A DNA stretch of 39,913 nucleotides from Bacteroidales bacterium. Its GTDB lineage: Bacteria; Bacteroidota; Bacteroidia; Bacteroidales; P3. Position numbers and translations under genes: made by a program. Where the stretch lies: NCBI GenBank assembly GCA_017542345.1, contig JAFXXI010000001.1, positions 1 to 39,913 on the forward strand, in the 5' to 3' direction. Below, piece after piece: positions 8,220 through 16,155 of this stretch. The notes below the pieces were generated by a model, which saw only the letters and a program-made list of their open reading frames with translations, ran no database searches and was not told where the DNA came from. Every line of letters starts with the position of its first letter. Position 1 is the first letter of the stretch.

Positions 8220-10052
8220 TTAGTTGTTGTACAACTTGGTGATGGTGCGGAACTCATCGTCGTCCCAGTACTCCTTGAACTCAGTGTCCACGATGGCTTT
8301 GCGCTTGTACTCGTAGTCGTCGTCGATGGAGGCTTTGAGGTTCTTCAGGCAGTTGGTCTTGTCACCCAGACGGGCATAGGCCACGGCACGCAGGTATTTC
8401 ACGTCCTTGTTCTGGTCGAGGCAGCAGTCGAGGGTGCGGATGGCGGTGCCGGTTTCGTCATTCATCAGCTGTGCGAAGGCGAGGTTGTAGGTGCAGGGGT
8501 TGCCCTTCATGGCCTTCTGAGCCTCGCTGTAGTTGCCACGCTTGAGGTTGAGGATGGGGATGTTGGCGTCGGCGTCGTTGCTGCCCTGACGTTTGGCCTC
8601 CTCGAAGTAGTACTTGGCGAGGGCGTAGTCTTTCTTGGCCAGGAACAGCAGGCCGGTGTTGTTCAGCACATCGGGGTTGTGAGGATTGAGGTCGCGGGCC
8701 ACATTCAGGTAGCGGTCGGCCTCGTCATAGTCCTCCAGGTAGAAGGCCACGGCGCCTGCGTTGTTCCAGGCGGCCCACTCCTGTGAGTGGTTTTCGGTGG
8801 CCCACTTGTAGTATTTCATCTTGGTGTCATAGTTGTAGTTGATGTATGCGGCATACATCAGTTCGTCGAAGCTCAGCTTCTCGGGCTTGGTGGAGGCCAG
8901 TTTGGCCAACTCGGCGTCGGTCTTGCGTGCTTCACTGTAGTAGAGGGCAATCTGTGCACGGCGCAGGTTGGGGAAAATCTCATCCTTGAGCTCGGTGTAG
9001 GTCTCGGCCATGTTGCGAATCATCTGTTCGCGCTTCACCAGGTTCTGCTGCGTCTCCACGATGTTGATGAGGGCGTGGCGGTCCTGTATGTCGCTAGCTT
9101 CGACCATCACCACGAAGTGCACCCAGTCCTCGCCGGCGGCGCGGGTGGTGATGACCATCTGTTTCAGCTGCTGGTACTTGTAGTAATCCACATCCTGCGG
9201 TTTCACCTTGGCGCGGCGGGCCATGACGGTCAGCACCTCGTCGAGTATCTTGTTCAACTGTGCGGTGGCCACGTCGGCGCGGTTCTTCGATACGCCCACG
9301 TTGTCGGTCTCTTCACCTTCGGGCGAAGCCCAGCCGGTGATGCTGATCTGTTTCGGCAAGCCCTGCTCAAGCATGATGCGCTTCAGCTGCTGCAGGCTGT
9401 TGTAACTGTCGAACTTCTGGTTCATCTCGAAGTTCCAGTCCAGCTCCGAGGTGCCGTTGAGGAAGTAGATGTCGGCGGTCTCCACGATGCCCTGGGTCTT
9501 GTTGTAGTTGATGGGCGAGATGGAGATGTTGCCCTTGATGTCAACCCATGACGAGGTGTTGTTTACACCGTCGGAGATGAGCACCGGCGAGAACTCTTTG
9601 CCGTGGTTGTCGCGCAGTATGTCGTCGCTGAAGCGGGCGTCCTCGTTGGTGCGTTTGCCCTTGTATCCCACCGGGGTCAGGGTCACGCGACCCGTCTCCA
9701 TGCCCGGCTTGAAGTCGAACATGTCGCTGTAGGTGAAGCGGCCGCCGTTGGCATAGTTGATGATATTGCCGTCGCCGTCCATCTTCTCGCCCTTGAGGGT
9801 GAGGGGTTCCAGCGGAATGTTGCCGCCTTCCCACGAGAAGACGGGCTGGATGAACACGGCGCAGTTCTTCTTGAAATATTTCTGAGGTATCTGGCCGGTG
9901 AATTTCACCACCACCTTGTCGTCCATCGTCTCCACAGGGTTGGGGTTGGCCTGATAGCGCACTTTGTTGCTGTTGGATTTCATTTTCGTCAGTCCGTTGC
10001 AGCCCGTGAGCAGCACCGAAACGAGCGTCAGTACGAAAAGAGTTCTTTTCAT
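8220..10052 (-). CDS. Outer-envelope lipoprotein with OmpA-like region and TPR repeats
   Basis: A 610-aa predicted lipoprotein: MKRTLFVLTLVSVLLTGC gives a lipobox (LTGC, lipidated Cys18). Residues about 30-185 form a beta-rich N-terminal domain of unknown family. Around residues 195-330 is a segment resembling an OmpA-like peptidoglycan-binding domain: DIYFLNGTSELDW, then ITGWASPEGE and NVGVSKNRADVATAQL, matching the usual G..s..G....N..LS..RA pattern, with a long insertion. From about 430 to 590 tetratricopeptide repeats are visible (WAAWNNAGAVAFYLEDYDEA; DVLNNTGLLFLAKKDYALA). A cell-wall-contacting scaffold or assembly lipoprotein is the likely role; the specific partner is unknown. It has its own promoter and heads an operon with pssA 4 nt downstream. 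Confidence 0.8.
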   Translation of the reverse strand: MKRTLFVLTLVSVLLTGCNGLTKMKSNSNKVRYQANPNPVETMDDKVVVKFTGQIPQKYFKKNCAVFIQPVFSWEGGNIPLEPLTLKGEKMDGDGNIINYANGGRFTYSDMFDFKPGMETGRVTLTPVGYKGKRTNEDARFSDDILRDNHGKEFSPVLISDGVNNTSSWVDIKGNISISPINYNKTQGIVETADIYFLNGTSELDWNFEMNQKFDSYNSLQQLKRIMLEQGLPKQISITGWASPEGEETDNVGVSKNRADVATAQLNKILDEVLTVMARRAKVKPQDVDYYKYQQLKQMVITTRAAGEDWVHFVVMVEASDIQDRHALINIVETQQNLVKREQMIRNMAETYTELKDEIFPNLRRAQIALYYSEARKTDAELAKLASTKPEKLSFDELMYAAYINYNYDTKMKYYKWATENHSQEWAAWNNAGAVAFYLEDYDEADRYLNVARDLNPHNPDVLNNTGLLFLAKKDYALAKYYFEEAKRQGSNDADANIPILNLKRGNYSEAQKAMKGNPCTYNLAFAQLMNDETGTAIRTLDCCLDQNKDVKYLRAVAYARLGDKTNCLKNLKASIDDDYEYKRKAIVDTEFKEYWDDDEFRTITKLYNN

Positions 10053-10088
10053 GGTATGTTGTTTTCTTTATTTATATACACTCTATCA

Positions 10089-10126
10089 ACCACATACTCC
10101 GATACTTGGACGTATCGGTATGTGGT
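10089..10126 (-). promoter_or_regulatory. Long hairpin at the 5' end of the lipoprotein-pssA-queA-ComF mRNA
   Basis: Arms 10089-10096 (ACCACATA) and 10119-10126 (TATGTGGT) pair perfectly, as do 10099-10105 (CCGATAC) and 10112-10118 (GTATCGG). The loop is 6 nt and two unpaired bases (10097-10098) form a bulge: 15 bp in all. It starts within a few nt of the predicted transcription start and lies 37 nt before the ATG. No T run follows, so an mRNA-stabilising or protein-binding stem is more likely than a terminator. Confidence 0.6.
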
Positions 10127-10137
10127 CTGTCAAGTTG

Positions 10138-10168
10138 CAAATATACGACTTTTTTTTGATTTGCCAAA
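10138..10168 (-). promoter_or_regulatory. Promoter of the lipoprotein-pssA-queA-ComF operon
   Basis: On the minus strand TTTG (10168-10165), a 19-nt spacer and TATATTTG (10145-10138) match the Bacteroidota promoter consensus. It lies between the end of the AddB-like gene (10196) and the lipoprotein start (10052). Confidence 0.72.
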
Positions 10169-10195
10169 AAAAATCTCGTTTTGAAAAAAACGGGG

Positions 10196-12997
10196 TTAGA
10201 GACGGCTGGGACAGAAGCCTCGGACGGGGCACCAGGTGCAGCCAAGAGGTTGTTCGGGGGCTGCGAATTCAGTCTCGGGGTCGAGCAGTTCAGTGAGTTT
10301 GGCGGCCAGCATCTGTTCGAAGCGATCGAGGTGTTCGGACAGCAGCTCCTCTGTGCCGTCCCAGTGGGTGAGACTGACGTCCGACTTCAGGTGGCGTAGG
10401 GGGTAGATGCCCGAAAGCAGCGGCTCGGTGAGGTTGTTTTTGCGGCTGTACATCAGTGCGTAGCACATCAGCTGAAGCCATTTCCCGGGCATGGGGCGAC
10501 TCTCGAGGTTGTCGGTGGTGACGTTGATTTCTTTGTCGTCCAGGCGGCCGGTTTTGTAGTCGATGACGCGCAGACGGCCGTTGAAGCGGTCGATGCGGTC
10601 GACGATGCCTTTAAGGTTGACGGTGAAGTGGGCGCCAGTGCCTTCGACGGGGTGGGTGATTTCCTGCTCAAGGGCCACGATTTCAATGCGGTTGCCCTGG
10701 AGGATGAGGTTCTTCTCTCGTTGCAGTATGTGGCGCACTTGGCTTTCGCCCACCGAGTGGAGGAAGCTGTTGCGGCCTTCCTGCGAGCGGCCGTGGCTGT
10801 AGAGTTTTTCGAAGGCCTCCTGCATCAGCTGCGGCAGCTGGTCGAGGGCTTGGCGCAGGCCGTCGGCGTCGACGGCTCGGCCGATATAGGGGGTGTATAT
10901 ATGTTCAAGCACGGCGTGGACGCAGGTGCCGAGCTGTGAGGCGTCCAGGTCTTCCTCAACGGTGTCGGGCTCGTTGACATTGAGTATGTTGCTGTAGTAA
11001 TATCGCAGCGGGCACTCCATGAAGTTGTTGAGTGACGTGGGCGAGAATCCGCGGGTGGCCAGCATGCGCAGACGCTCCATGACGGCGGGGGTCTTGTGGT
11101 GGCTGTCGGTGACGTTGCTGCGGTGCAGGTTGTGGCCGGTGTCCACCACGGTATCGGTTACCTCGATGTGGCCGGGGAAGCGGACAGCCAGTTCGCTGCG
11201 CACCTGCTTGATGAAGCGGCTCTCTTCCCCCTTGCCCATACTTTCGGCCTCCGAGCTATAGAGTAGGTATACTTCCTCGGCACGTTGCAGCAGGTGGTAG
11301 AAGTTGTAGGCAAAGACGCAGTCTTTCTCCTCGTAGGTGGGCAGGTGGAAGGCGCGTTGCAGCTCGTAGGGTATCAGGGTGTTCTGGCTGCGGCCCGAGG
11401 GCAGGATGCCTTCGTTGGCCGAGAGCAGGATGACACGCTTGAAGTCGAGGTTGCGGGTCTCGAGCATGCCCAGTATCTGGAGTCCCGAGAGGGGTTGTCC
11501 GAGGAATGAGATGCTGTGGCGGCGCGCGATGCGGGTGTAGACTTTTTCGAGGGTGCCGGTGTCGGTGATGAAGCTGTATTCGGCCTGCAGGCGGTCGAAG
11601 AAAGCCAGTATCTCGGCCAGTCCGCCGAGGGCCTGTTTTTCTTTGCGGTTGTTTTCGGTGATGCCGCCGTCGGCTATCAATTCAGCCATGCGGCGCAGCA
11701 GGGCCAGCACGCCGTCGGGCCCTGGCACCTCGTCGGGGAAGAGGAAGCTGAGGCGGTCGGTGCCGAGCAGGGTGGCGACGTCGGAGGCGTGGCAGCGGAT
11801 GAGGTTCTCGCGCTCCAGGTGGCGCAGGGTGCGCTGTCGCAGGTCGTCCATGCCCAGCAGTCGTCCGATGTGGTGGTCGGAGAGCACCTCGACGAGGTCG
11901 GTATGGTAGTAGCCTTTGGCTGTGGCTTGCCGGTAGAGCGAGAGCATGCGCAGTACCAGCAGGTGGATGCCACTGTCGGCATAGGCGAACCCCATGGAGA
12001 TATTCACCTTGTAGTCTTTGTCGCTGTCGGGCAGTGCGTTGAGGGTGGGCATGAGCAGGCTTTCGTCGGCCAGTACCACGGCGGTACTTTCGGGGTCGAA
12101 CAGCCAGTCGCTGTGTCCGGCCAGCAGCTGGCCGGCGTATTTGCATTGCAGTACGGCCTCGGGGCATTCCACCACGGTGATTTTCTTATGTCCCTGGGCA
12201 AACAGGGAGGTGCCACGCGGGTCTATCTCGGGGAATTCGGTGCGGTGCTTGCGCAGGAAGTGGCCAGCTTCTTGCATGGGGTCGGATGCGTAGTAGGGGT
12301 CGCCGTCGGTGAGCAGTCGTCCGATGCCGCGTCGCGCGTACTCGCCGATAATCATGCGTTCGCATTCGGTCATGGCGTTGAAGCCGACGAAATAAATCTG
12401 TGTGAAGGGGCAACCTTCAGCCAGTTCGCCGATGTGCTCGGCCACATGGCGGTAGGCCATGCCGCCGTAGGCTTCGCCGCGTGCTGTCAGCCGCTCACGC
12501 AACAGGCGGTAGTAGTCGTAGAGCGAGTGGTAGAACTCCAGGTAACTGCGTTGGAAAGGGCTCATCGCGGGGTCCTCGATGTCCCACTCTCCGATGGCCT
12601 TCAGGTCGTGCAGGTTGATGAAGAGGTTGCGTGCGTCGACGCAGTAGCGGTCTATCTCGGAGAAGTCGGAGAGCATGGTGTCGCCGAAGGCGATGAACTC
12701 TTCGAAGGTCTGGTATTTGCGCTCCTCCCCGCCGATTTCCATGTGAATACGGTAAAGCTCGAACAACAGGAATTCGTTGGGCACTATCTTCAATCCACCG
12801 AGGTCGGCCACCAGGTCGTCGATGACTGTGGTCCGAGGCAGGAAGAAGGTGCATCCCTCTTCGGCGGAGATGGCCTCGAAGGCGTGGCGCAGGAACAACT
12901 CGGAGCGGTGGTTGTTGAAGACCAACAGCACGCGGTCCGCATCGTTGCTGTGTTCGCGCAGTATCTTCCGTGCAACTTGCTTTAGGAACGTCTCCAT
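10196..12997 (-). CDS. AddB-like PD-(D/E)XK nuclease, double-strand-break repair
   Basis: A 933-aa protein resembling the AddB subunit of AddAB (RecBCD-like) helicase-nucleases, which resect double-strand breaks. The N-terminal half is a degenerate helicase-like region (motif-like VLLVFNNHRS and ILLSANEGILPSGRSQN). The C-terminal third has the PD-(D/E)XK core, with VIDYKTG giving Asp813 and Lys815. Four cysteines, Cys662 (MECPLRYYYS) and Cys920, Cys923, Cys929 (CTWCPVRGFC), match the iron-sulfur staple of AddB and Cas4-type nucleases. The usual partner AddA (UvrD-like helicase plus nuclease) is not in the window. The gene overlaps the upstream nucleotidyltransferase by 16 nt, so it is probably the last gene of glmS-NTase-addB. 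No clear terminator is seen after it. Confidence 0.88.
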   Translation of the reverse strand: METFLKQVARKILREHSNDADRVLLVFNNHRSELFLRHAFEAISAEEGCTFFLPRTTVIDDLVADLGGLKIVPNEFLLFELYRIHMEIGGEERKYQTFEEFIAFGDTMLSDFSEIDRYCVDARNLFINLHDLKAIGEWDIEDPAMSPFQRSYLEFYHSLYDYYRLLRERLTARGEAYGGMAYRHVAEHIGELAEGCPFTQIYFVGFNAMTECERMIIGEYARRGIGRLLTDGDPYYASDPMQEAGHFLRKHRTEFPEIDPRGTSLFAQGHKKITVVECPEAVLQCKYAGQLLAGHSDWLFDPESTAVVLADESLLMPTLNALPDSDKDYKVNISMGFAYADSGIHLLVLRMLSLYRQATAKGYYHTDLVEVLSDHHIGRLLGMDDLRQRTLRHLERENLIRCHASDVATLLGTDRLSFLFPDEVPGPDGVLALLRRMAELIADGGITENNRKEKQALGGLAEILAFFDRLQAEYSFITDTGTLEKVYTRIARRHSISFLGQPLSGLQILGMLETRNLDFKRVILLSANEGILPSGRSQNTLIPYELQRAFHLPTYEEKDCVFAYNFYHLLQRAEEVYLLYSSEAESMGKGEESRFIKQVRSELAVRFPGHIEVTDTVVDTGHNLHRSNVTDSHHKTPAVMERLRMLATRGFSPTSLNNFMECPLRYYYSNILNVNEPDTVEEDLDASQLGTCVHAVLEHIYTPYIGRAVDADGLRQALDQLPQLMQEAFEKLYSHGRSQEGRNSFLHSVGESQVRHILQREKNLILQGNRIEIVALEQEITHPVEGTGAHFTVNLKGIVDRIDRFNGRLRVIDYKTGRLDDKEINVTTDNLESRPMPGKWLQLMCYALMYSRKNNLTEPLLSGIYPLRHLKSDVSLTHWDGTEELLSEHLDRFEQMLAAKLTELLDPETEFAAPEQPLGCTWCPVRGFCPSRL

Positions 12998-13677
12998 TGC
13001 TGTGCCTGTTGCAGGGTTTCGGGCTTGCCCACGTCGAGCCAGTGCTCCGCATCGTGGAGGTAGCTGCCTATGCGGTGGGTGGCGCCTAGGGCGATGTATT
13101 GGTCGATGACAGGGTAGGGGTGGTCTGCCTCGGGCAGCAGGGCGAACAGAGCCGGACTTACGACGGAGATGCCGCTGAAAGCCAGTGCTTCACAACCTTG
13201 TTGCGAGGGGCTCCCGTCGAAACGGTCGATAAGTAGCCCGTCGCGGAAGGCGAGCATGCGATTGGTTTGGCGGCGGCTGACACAGAGGGTTACAAGGTTG
13301 CCTTCGGCGGTGTGGCGCGTTTCTAGGTCGCGCAGGTTGATATCGGAAAGAATGTCTACATTGTGCACCAGCACGTTCTCCTGTCCGGAGAAGAGAGGTG
13401 CGGCGTGCTTGAGGCCCCCGCCGGTATCGAGCAGCAGGGTGCTCTCGTCGCTGATGTCTATAGATGCCTTCCAGTGACGACTTCGTAGGAACTCGGTCAC
13501 CTTGTCGGCGAAGTGGTGCACGTTGACCACGATATGGCTGATGCCTGCCGCTTCCAGCGTTTCTATGGTGTGTTGCAGGAGAGGCTTGCCGCCCACCTCG
13601 ACGAGCGCCTTGGGGCGGTCGTCGGTCAGCGGCCGCAGCCGCGTGCCCAGCCCGGCGGCAAGTACAAAGCCTTCCAT
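12982..13677 (-). CDS. Sugar-1-phosphate nucleotidyltransferase, MurU-like
   Basis: A 231-aa NTP_transferase-fold enzyme. The pyrophosphorylase signature spans residues 7-23 (AAGLGTRLRPLTDDRPK), with further matches at TGGGLKHA, NVDILSD and a C-terminal WLDVGKPETL. Its short length and sequence are closest to MurNAc-1-phosphate uridylyltransferase (MurU, cell-wall sugar recycling) and to small mannose-1-phosphate guanylyltransferases. Position right after glmS, with stop and start sharing TAATG, favours an amino-sugar or cell-wall role, but no AmgK kinase is adjacent. Substrate therefore unproven. It overlaps the AddB-like gene by 16 nt. Confidence 0.85.
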   Translation of the reverse strand: MEGFVLAAGLGTRLRPLTDDRPKALVEVGGKPLLQHTIETLEAAGISHIVVNVHHFADKVTEFLRSRHWKASIDISDESTLLLDTGGGLKHAAPLFSGQENVLVHNVDILSDINLRDLETRHTAEGNLVTLCVSRRQTNRMLAFRDGLLIDRFDGSPSQQGCEALAFSGISVVSPALFALLPEADHPYPVIDQYIALGATHRIGSYLHDAEHWLDVGKPETLQQAQQWRRS

Positions 13678-15536
13678 TACTCGACGGTGACGCTCTTGGC
13701 GAGGTTGCGGGGCTGGTCCACGTTGCGGCCCTTGGCGGTCGCGATGTAGTAGGCCAGCATTTGCAGCGGGATGACGGCCAGCATAGGCACGAAGCAGTCG
13801 CGCGTGTCGGGAATGGTGAAGACGTAGTCGCTCATGTTCTTCACCGTGACGTCGCCCTCGGTGACCACCGAGATAATCTTGCCCTTACGCGACTTGATTT
13901 CCTGGATATTGCTGACGATCTTGTCATACATGCCGCGCTTGGGGGCGATGAAGACGCACGGCATCTCCTCGTCCACCAGGGCGATGGGACCGTGCTTCAT
14001 CTCTGCGGCGGGATAACCTTCGGCATGCAGATAGGAAATCTCCTTCAGCTTCAGTGCGCCCTCGAGGGCCACGGGGTAGTTGTAGCCGCGGCCGAGGAAG
14101 AGGAAGTTGCGGCAGTAGGTGAACATCTGGGCGAACTGGTCGATGTTCTTGTTGTTCTCCAGCGTCCACTGCATCTTGTCAGGAATCATGTAGAGCTCGT
14201 CGACCAGCATGTGGAACATCTCGTCGCTGAGGGTTTTTTTCTCCTTGGCGATTGCAAGACCCAGCAGACAGAGGGTGATGACCTGACCGGTGAAGGCCTT
14301 GGTAGAGGCCACACCGATTTCCGGACCCACATGCAGGTAGGTGCCGCTATGGGTAGCGCGGGCGATGCTGGAGCCGATGACGTTGCAGATGCCGTAGAGG
14401 AAGGCGCCTTTCTGTTCGGCCAGCTGGATAGCTGCGAGGGTGTCAGCTGTCTCGCCGCTCTGAGATACTGCGATGACCACATCGTCTGGGTAGATGACGG
14501 GATTGCGGTAGCGGAACTCCGAGGCGTATTCTACCTCGACGGGTATCTGGGCTGCCTCCTCGATGAAGTACTTGCCGATGAGGGCCGAGTGCCACGAGGT
14601 GCCGCAGGCGCAGATGATGATGCGGCGGGCGTTGATGAACTTGTCCTTGTGTTCGATGATGCCGCTCAGCGTGATGTCGTGACGTTTGGGGTGCAGACGG
14701 CCCTTGATGCAGGTGCGCAGGGCGTTGGGCTGCTCCCAAATCTCCTTGAGCATGAAGTGCGGGAAGCCACCCTTCTCCAGCTCGTCGAGCGAGAGACTGA
14801 GGGTGTGCATCTCCGGTGTCTGGTGCACGTTGGCCAGGTTGACGATATCAATCTTGCCGCTTCGGTCCATATAGGCAATTTCCTCGTCTTTGAGGTAGAC
14901 CACCTGCTTGGTGTATTCCACGATGGGGGTTGCGTCGCTGCCGAGGTAGAACTCTTTCTTGCCACGCGCGTCGGTTCCCACGCCGATGACCAGCGGCGAT
15001 CCCTTGCGGGCGCAGACCAGCTGGTCGGGGTGGTCCTTCTGGAGGATGGCGATGGCGTAGGCGCCGATGACGTTCTTCAGTGCGCGCTGCACGGCGGTGA
15101 AGAGGTCGCATTTGTGCTGCTTTTGCGTATATTCGATAAGTTGCACCAGCACCTCGGTATCGGTCTCGGAGCAGAATTCGTAGCCGTTCTTCTCGAGCAT
15201 CGCGCGTAGTGTCTTGTAGTTCTCGATGATACCGTTGTGCACCAGTGAGAGGTTGCCGCTCTGCGAGAGATGCGGGTGTGCGTTGACGGTGTTGGGTTCG
15301 CCGTGGGTGGCCCAGCGGGTGTGTGCGATGCCGATGCTGCCGGCGATGTCCTCTCTGGCGCATTTGTCCTCCAACGCAGACACTTTTCCGGTGGCCTTAT
15401 ACACATTCAGGTCACCCTTGGGGCTAATCATACTTACTCCGGCCGAGTCGTAGCCGCGATATTCCAGTCGATGAAGACCCTTTATCAGGATGGGGTAAGC
15501 CTCTTGCTCACCAATGTATCCTACTATTCCACACAT
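13677..15536 (-). CDS. glmS: Glutamine-fructose-6-phosphate aminotransferase (isomerizing)
   Basis: Makes glucosamine-6-phosphate from fructose-6-phosphate and glutamine, the entry step to UDP-GlcNAc for peptidoglycan and glycans. The 619-aa protein has the N-terminal glutaminase domain with catalytic Cys2 (MCGIVGYIG), the RGYDSAG and HTRWATHG motifs, then two SIS isomerase domains (CGTSWHSALIGKY; SQSGETADT) and the typical KSVTVE C terminus. Full length. First gene of glmS-NTase-addB with its own promoter at 15564-15595. No glmS ribozyme is expected in this phylum and none is seen; the leader is only about 20 nt. The 11-bp repeat array at 15621-15704 lies just upstream of the promoter. Confidence 0.97.
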   Translation of the reverse strand: MCGIVGYIGEQEAYPILIKGLHRLEYRGYDSAGVSMISPKGDLNVYKATGKVSALEDKCAREDIAGSIGIAHTRWATHGEPNTVNAHPHLSQSGNLSLVHNGIIENYKTLRAMLEKNGYEFCSETDTEVLVQLIEYTQKQHKCDLFTAVQRALKNVIGAYAIAILQKDHPDQLVCARKGSPLVIGVGTDARGKKEFYLGSDATPIVEYTKQVVYLKDEEIAYMDRSGKIDIVNLANVHQTPEMHTLSLSLDELEKGGFPHFMLKEIWEQPNALRTCIKGRLHPKRHDITLSGIIEHKDKFINARRIIICACGTSWHSALIGKYFIEEAAQIPVEVEYASEFRYRNPVIYPDDVVIAVSQSGETADTLAAIQLAEQKGAFLYGICNVIGSSIARATHSGTYLHVGPEIGVASTKAFTGQVITLCLLGLAIAKEKKTLSDEMFHMLVDELYMIPDKMQWTLENNKNIDQFAQMFTYCRNFLFLGRGYNYPVALEGALKLKEISYLHAEGYPAAEMKHGPIALVDEEMPCVFIAPKRGMYDKIVSNIQEIKSRKGKIISVVTEGDVTVKNMSDYVFTIPDTRDCFVPMLAVIPLQMLAYYIATAKGRNVDQPRNLAKSVTVE

Positions 15537-15563
15537 AATATTTTATGTTTTAAAAATAATTTG

Positions 15564-15595
15564 CAAAAGTACGAAAAATAATTGGACTGGCCAAA
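15564..15595 (-). promoter_or_regulatory. glmS promoter (Bacteroidota type)
   Basis: On the minus strand TTTG (15595-15592), a 20-nt spacer and TACTTTTG (15571-15564) match the phylum consensus. The expected start is about 20 nt before the glmS ATG. Confidence 0.72.
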
Positions 15596-15620
15596 AAAAG
15601 ATTTCAGCAGGGGGTCTGCA

Positions 15621-15704
15621 CCGCATCATCGACCTATCATCTACCTCCCCAGTCGGAGGGGATACGGCGATGATACGGTTTTGATACGGTGATGATAGGG
15701 ATAG
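15621..15704. repeat. Inverted array of 11-bp repeats upstream of glmS
   Basis: On the plus strand four consecutive 11-bp units start at 15661, 15672, 15683 and 15694, consensus GATACGGYGAT; the fourth is degenerate. Two more units of the reverse-complement form (CCGCATCATCG at 15621-15631 and ACCTATCATCT at 15632-15642) lie to the left. The two arms face each other across a small palindrome (CCTCC at 15644-15648, GGAGG at 15655-15659). Eleven bp is about one helical turn, so all units would present the same DNA face. The array begins about 25 bp upstream of the glmS -33 element. It could be a regulator-binding array or a dispersed genomic repeat. Confidence 0.7.
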
Positions 15705-15838
15705 GGACTTGATATACAGGTTGTTGGGTGGTTTGTACGGCCTATTCACAATCAATTGGTTTTCAGTGATTTGTGTTTTTGTAATTTTCTGTAGAACGGA
15801 TGCGAATTTATTAAAAAATGTTAAAATTAAATATGGGC

Positions 15839-15870
15839 TTGGCGTGGTTTGGGAAAAAGTAGTAATTTTG
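15839..15870 (+). promoter_or_regulatory. Promoter of the small lipoprotein pair
   Basis: TAATTTTG (15863-15870) is an exact TAnnTTTG -7 element. The best -33 candidate at 20 nt is TTGG (15839-15842), one base off consensus. The start codon follows 36 nt later. The second gene copy has only a degraded equivalent (GACTTTTG, 16113-16120), so the pair may depend on this one. Confidence 0.55.
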
Positions 15871-15905
15871 CACTCGAAAATGTTTAACCTTTAAAATTAA
15901 AAACA

Positions 15906-16103
15906 ATGAAGAAAATCGTTCTGGCTATCGCCGTGATCGCTCTCGCTGCCGGCTTTGTGTCCTGCAACAAGAAATGCACCTGCAAAACTTGGGCTAATGG
16001 TGTTGTTATCAGCACCCAGGAAGACGTCGAGGTTGACGGCAAGTGCGCTGACATGAACAACTTGGTGAGCACCAGCCCCAAGTGGGGATTGGAGTGCGAA
16101 TAA
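15906..16103 (+). CDS. Small Cys-rich lipoprotein, copy A
   Basis: Family not recognised. A 65-aa predicted lipoprotein: MKKIVLAIAVIALAAGFVSC is a signal peptide with a lipobox ending at Cys20. The mature part has five cysteines (20, 24, 26, 47, 64), four besides the lipidated one, and an acidic centre (STQEDVEVDGKCADMNN). The spacing would allow two disulfides. It is the upstream member of a tandem duplicate. Compared with copy B it differs at residues 29, 53, 55, 56, 57, 60 and 62, six of the seven in the last 13 residues (LVSTSPKWGL here). Confidence 0.85.
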   Translation: MKKIVLAIAVIALAAGFVSCNKKCTCKTWANGVVISTQEDVEVDGKCADMNNLVSTSPKWGLECE

Positions 16104-16155
16104 TGCCAATGTGACTTTTGTAATTGAAAATGTTTAACCTTTAAAATTAAAAACA

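Larger units (their letters stand above)
15537..15905. other. Intergenic region between glmS and the small lipoproteins
   Basis: This gene-free stretch holds, in order: the glmS promoter (minus strand, 15564-15595), the 11-bp repeat array (15621-15704), about 130 nt of AT-rich sequence with nothing recognisable, and the lipoprotein promoter (plus strand, 15839-15870) with a short A-rich leader. A 70-codon open frame on the minus strand (15543-15755) crosses the promoter and repeats and is not credible. Confidence 0.7.

Noticed and set aside
11516-15209. Plus-strand frames of 489 and 482 codons opposite the AddB-like gene and glmS
   Set aside because: Both are mirrors of well-supported minus-strand enzymes with complete catalytic motifs.
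13677-15560. glmS ribozyme or riboswitch
   Set aside because: The leader is only about 20 nt and the element belongs to Firmicutes; nothing similar is seen.
15621-15704. The 11-bp repeats as a CRISPR array
   Set aside because: Units are contiguous with no spacers, far too short, and no cas gene is nearby.
15543-15755. 70-codon minus-strand frame in the glmS upstream region
   Set aside because: Crosses the glmS promoter and the 11-bp repeat array and has no similarity to anything recognisable.
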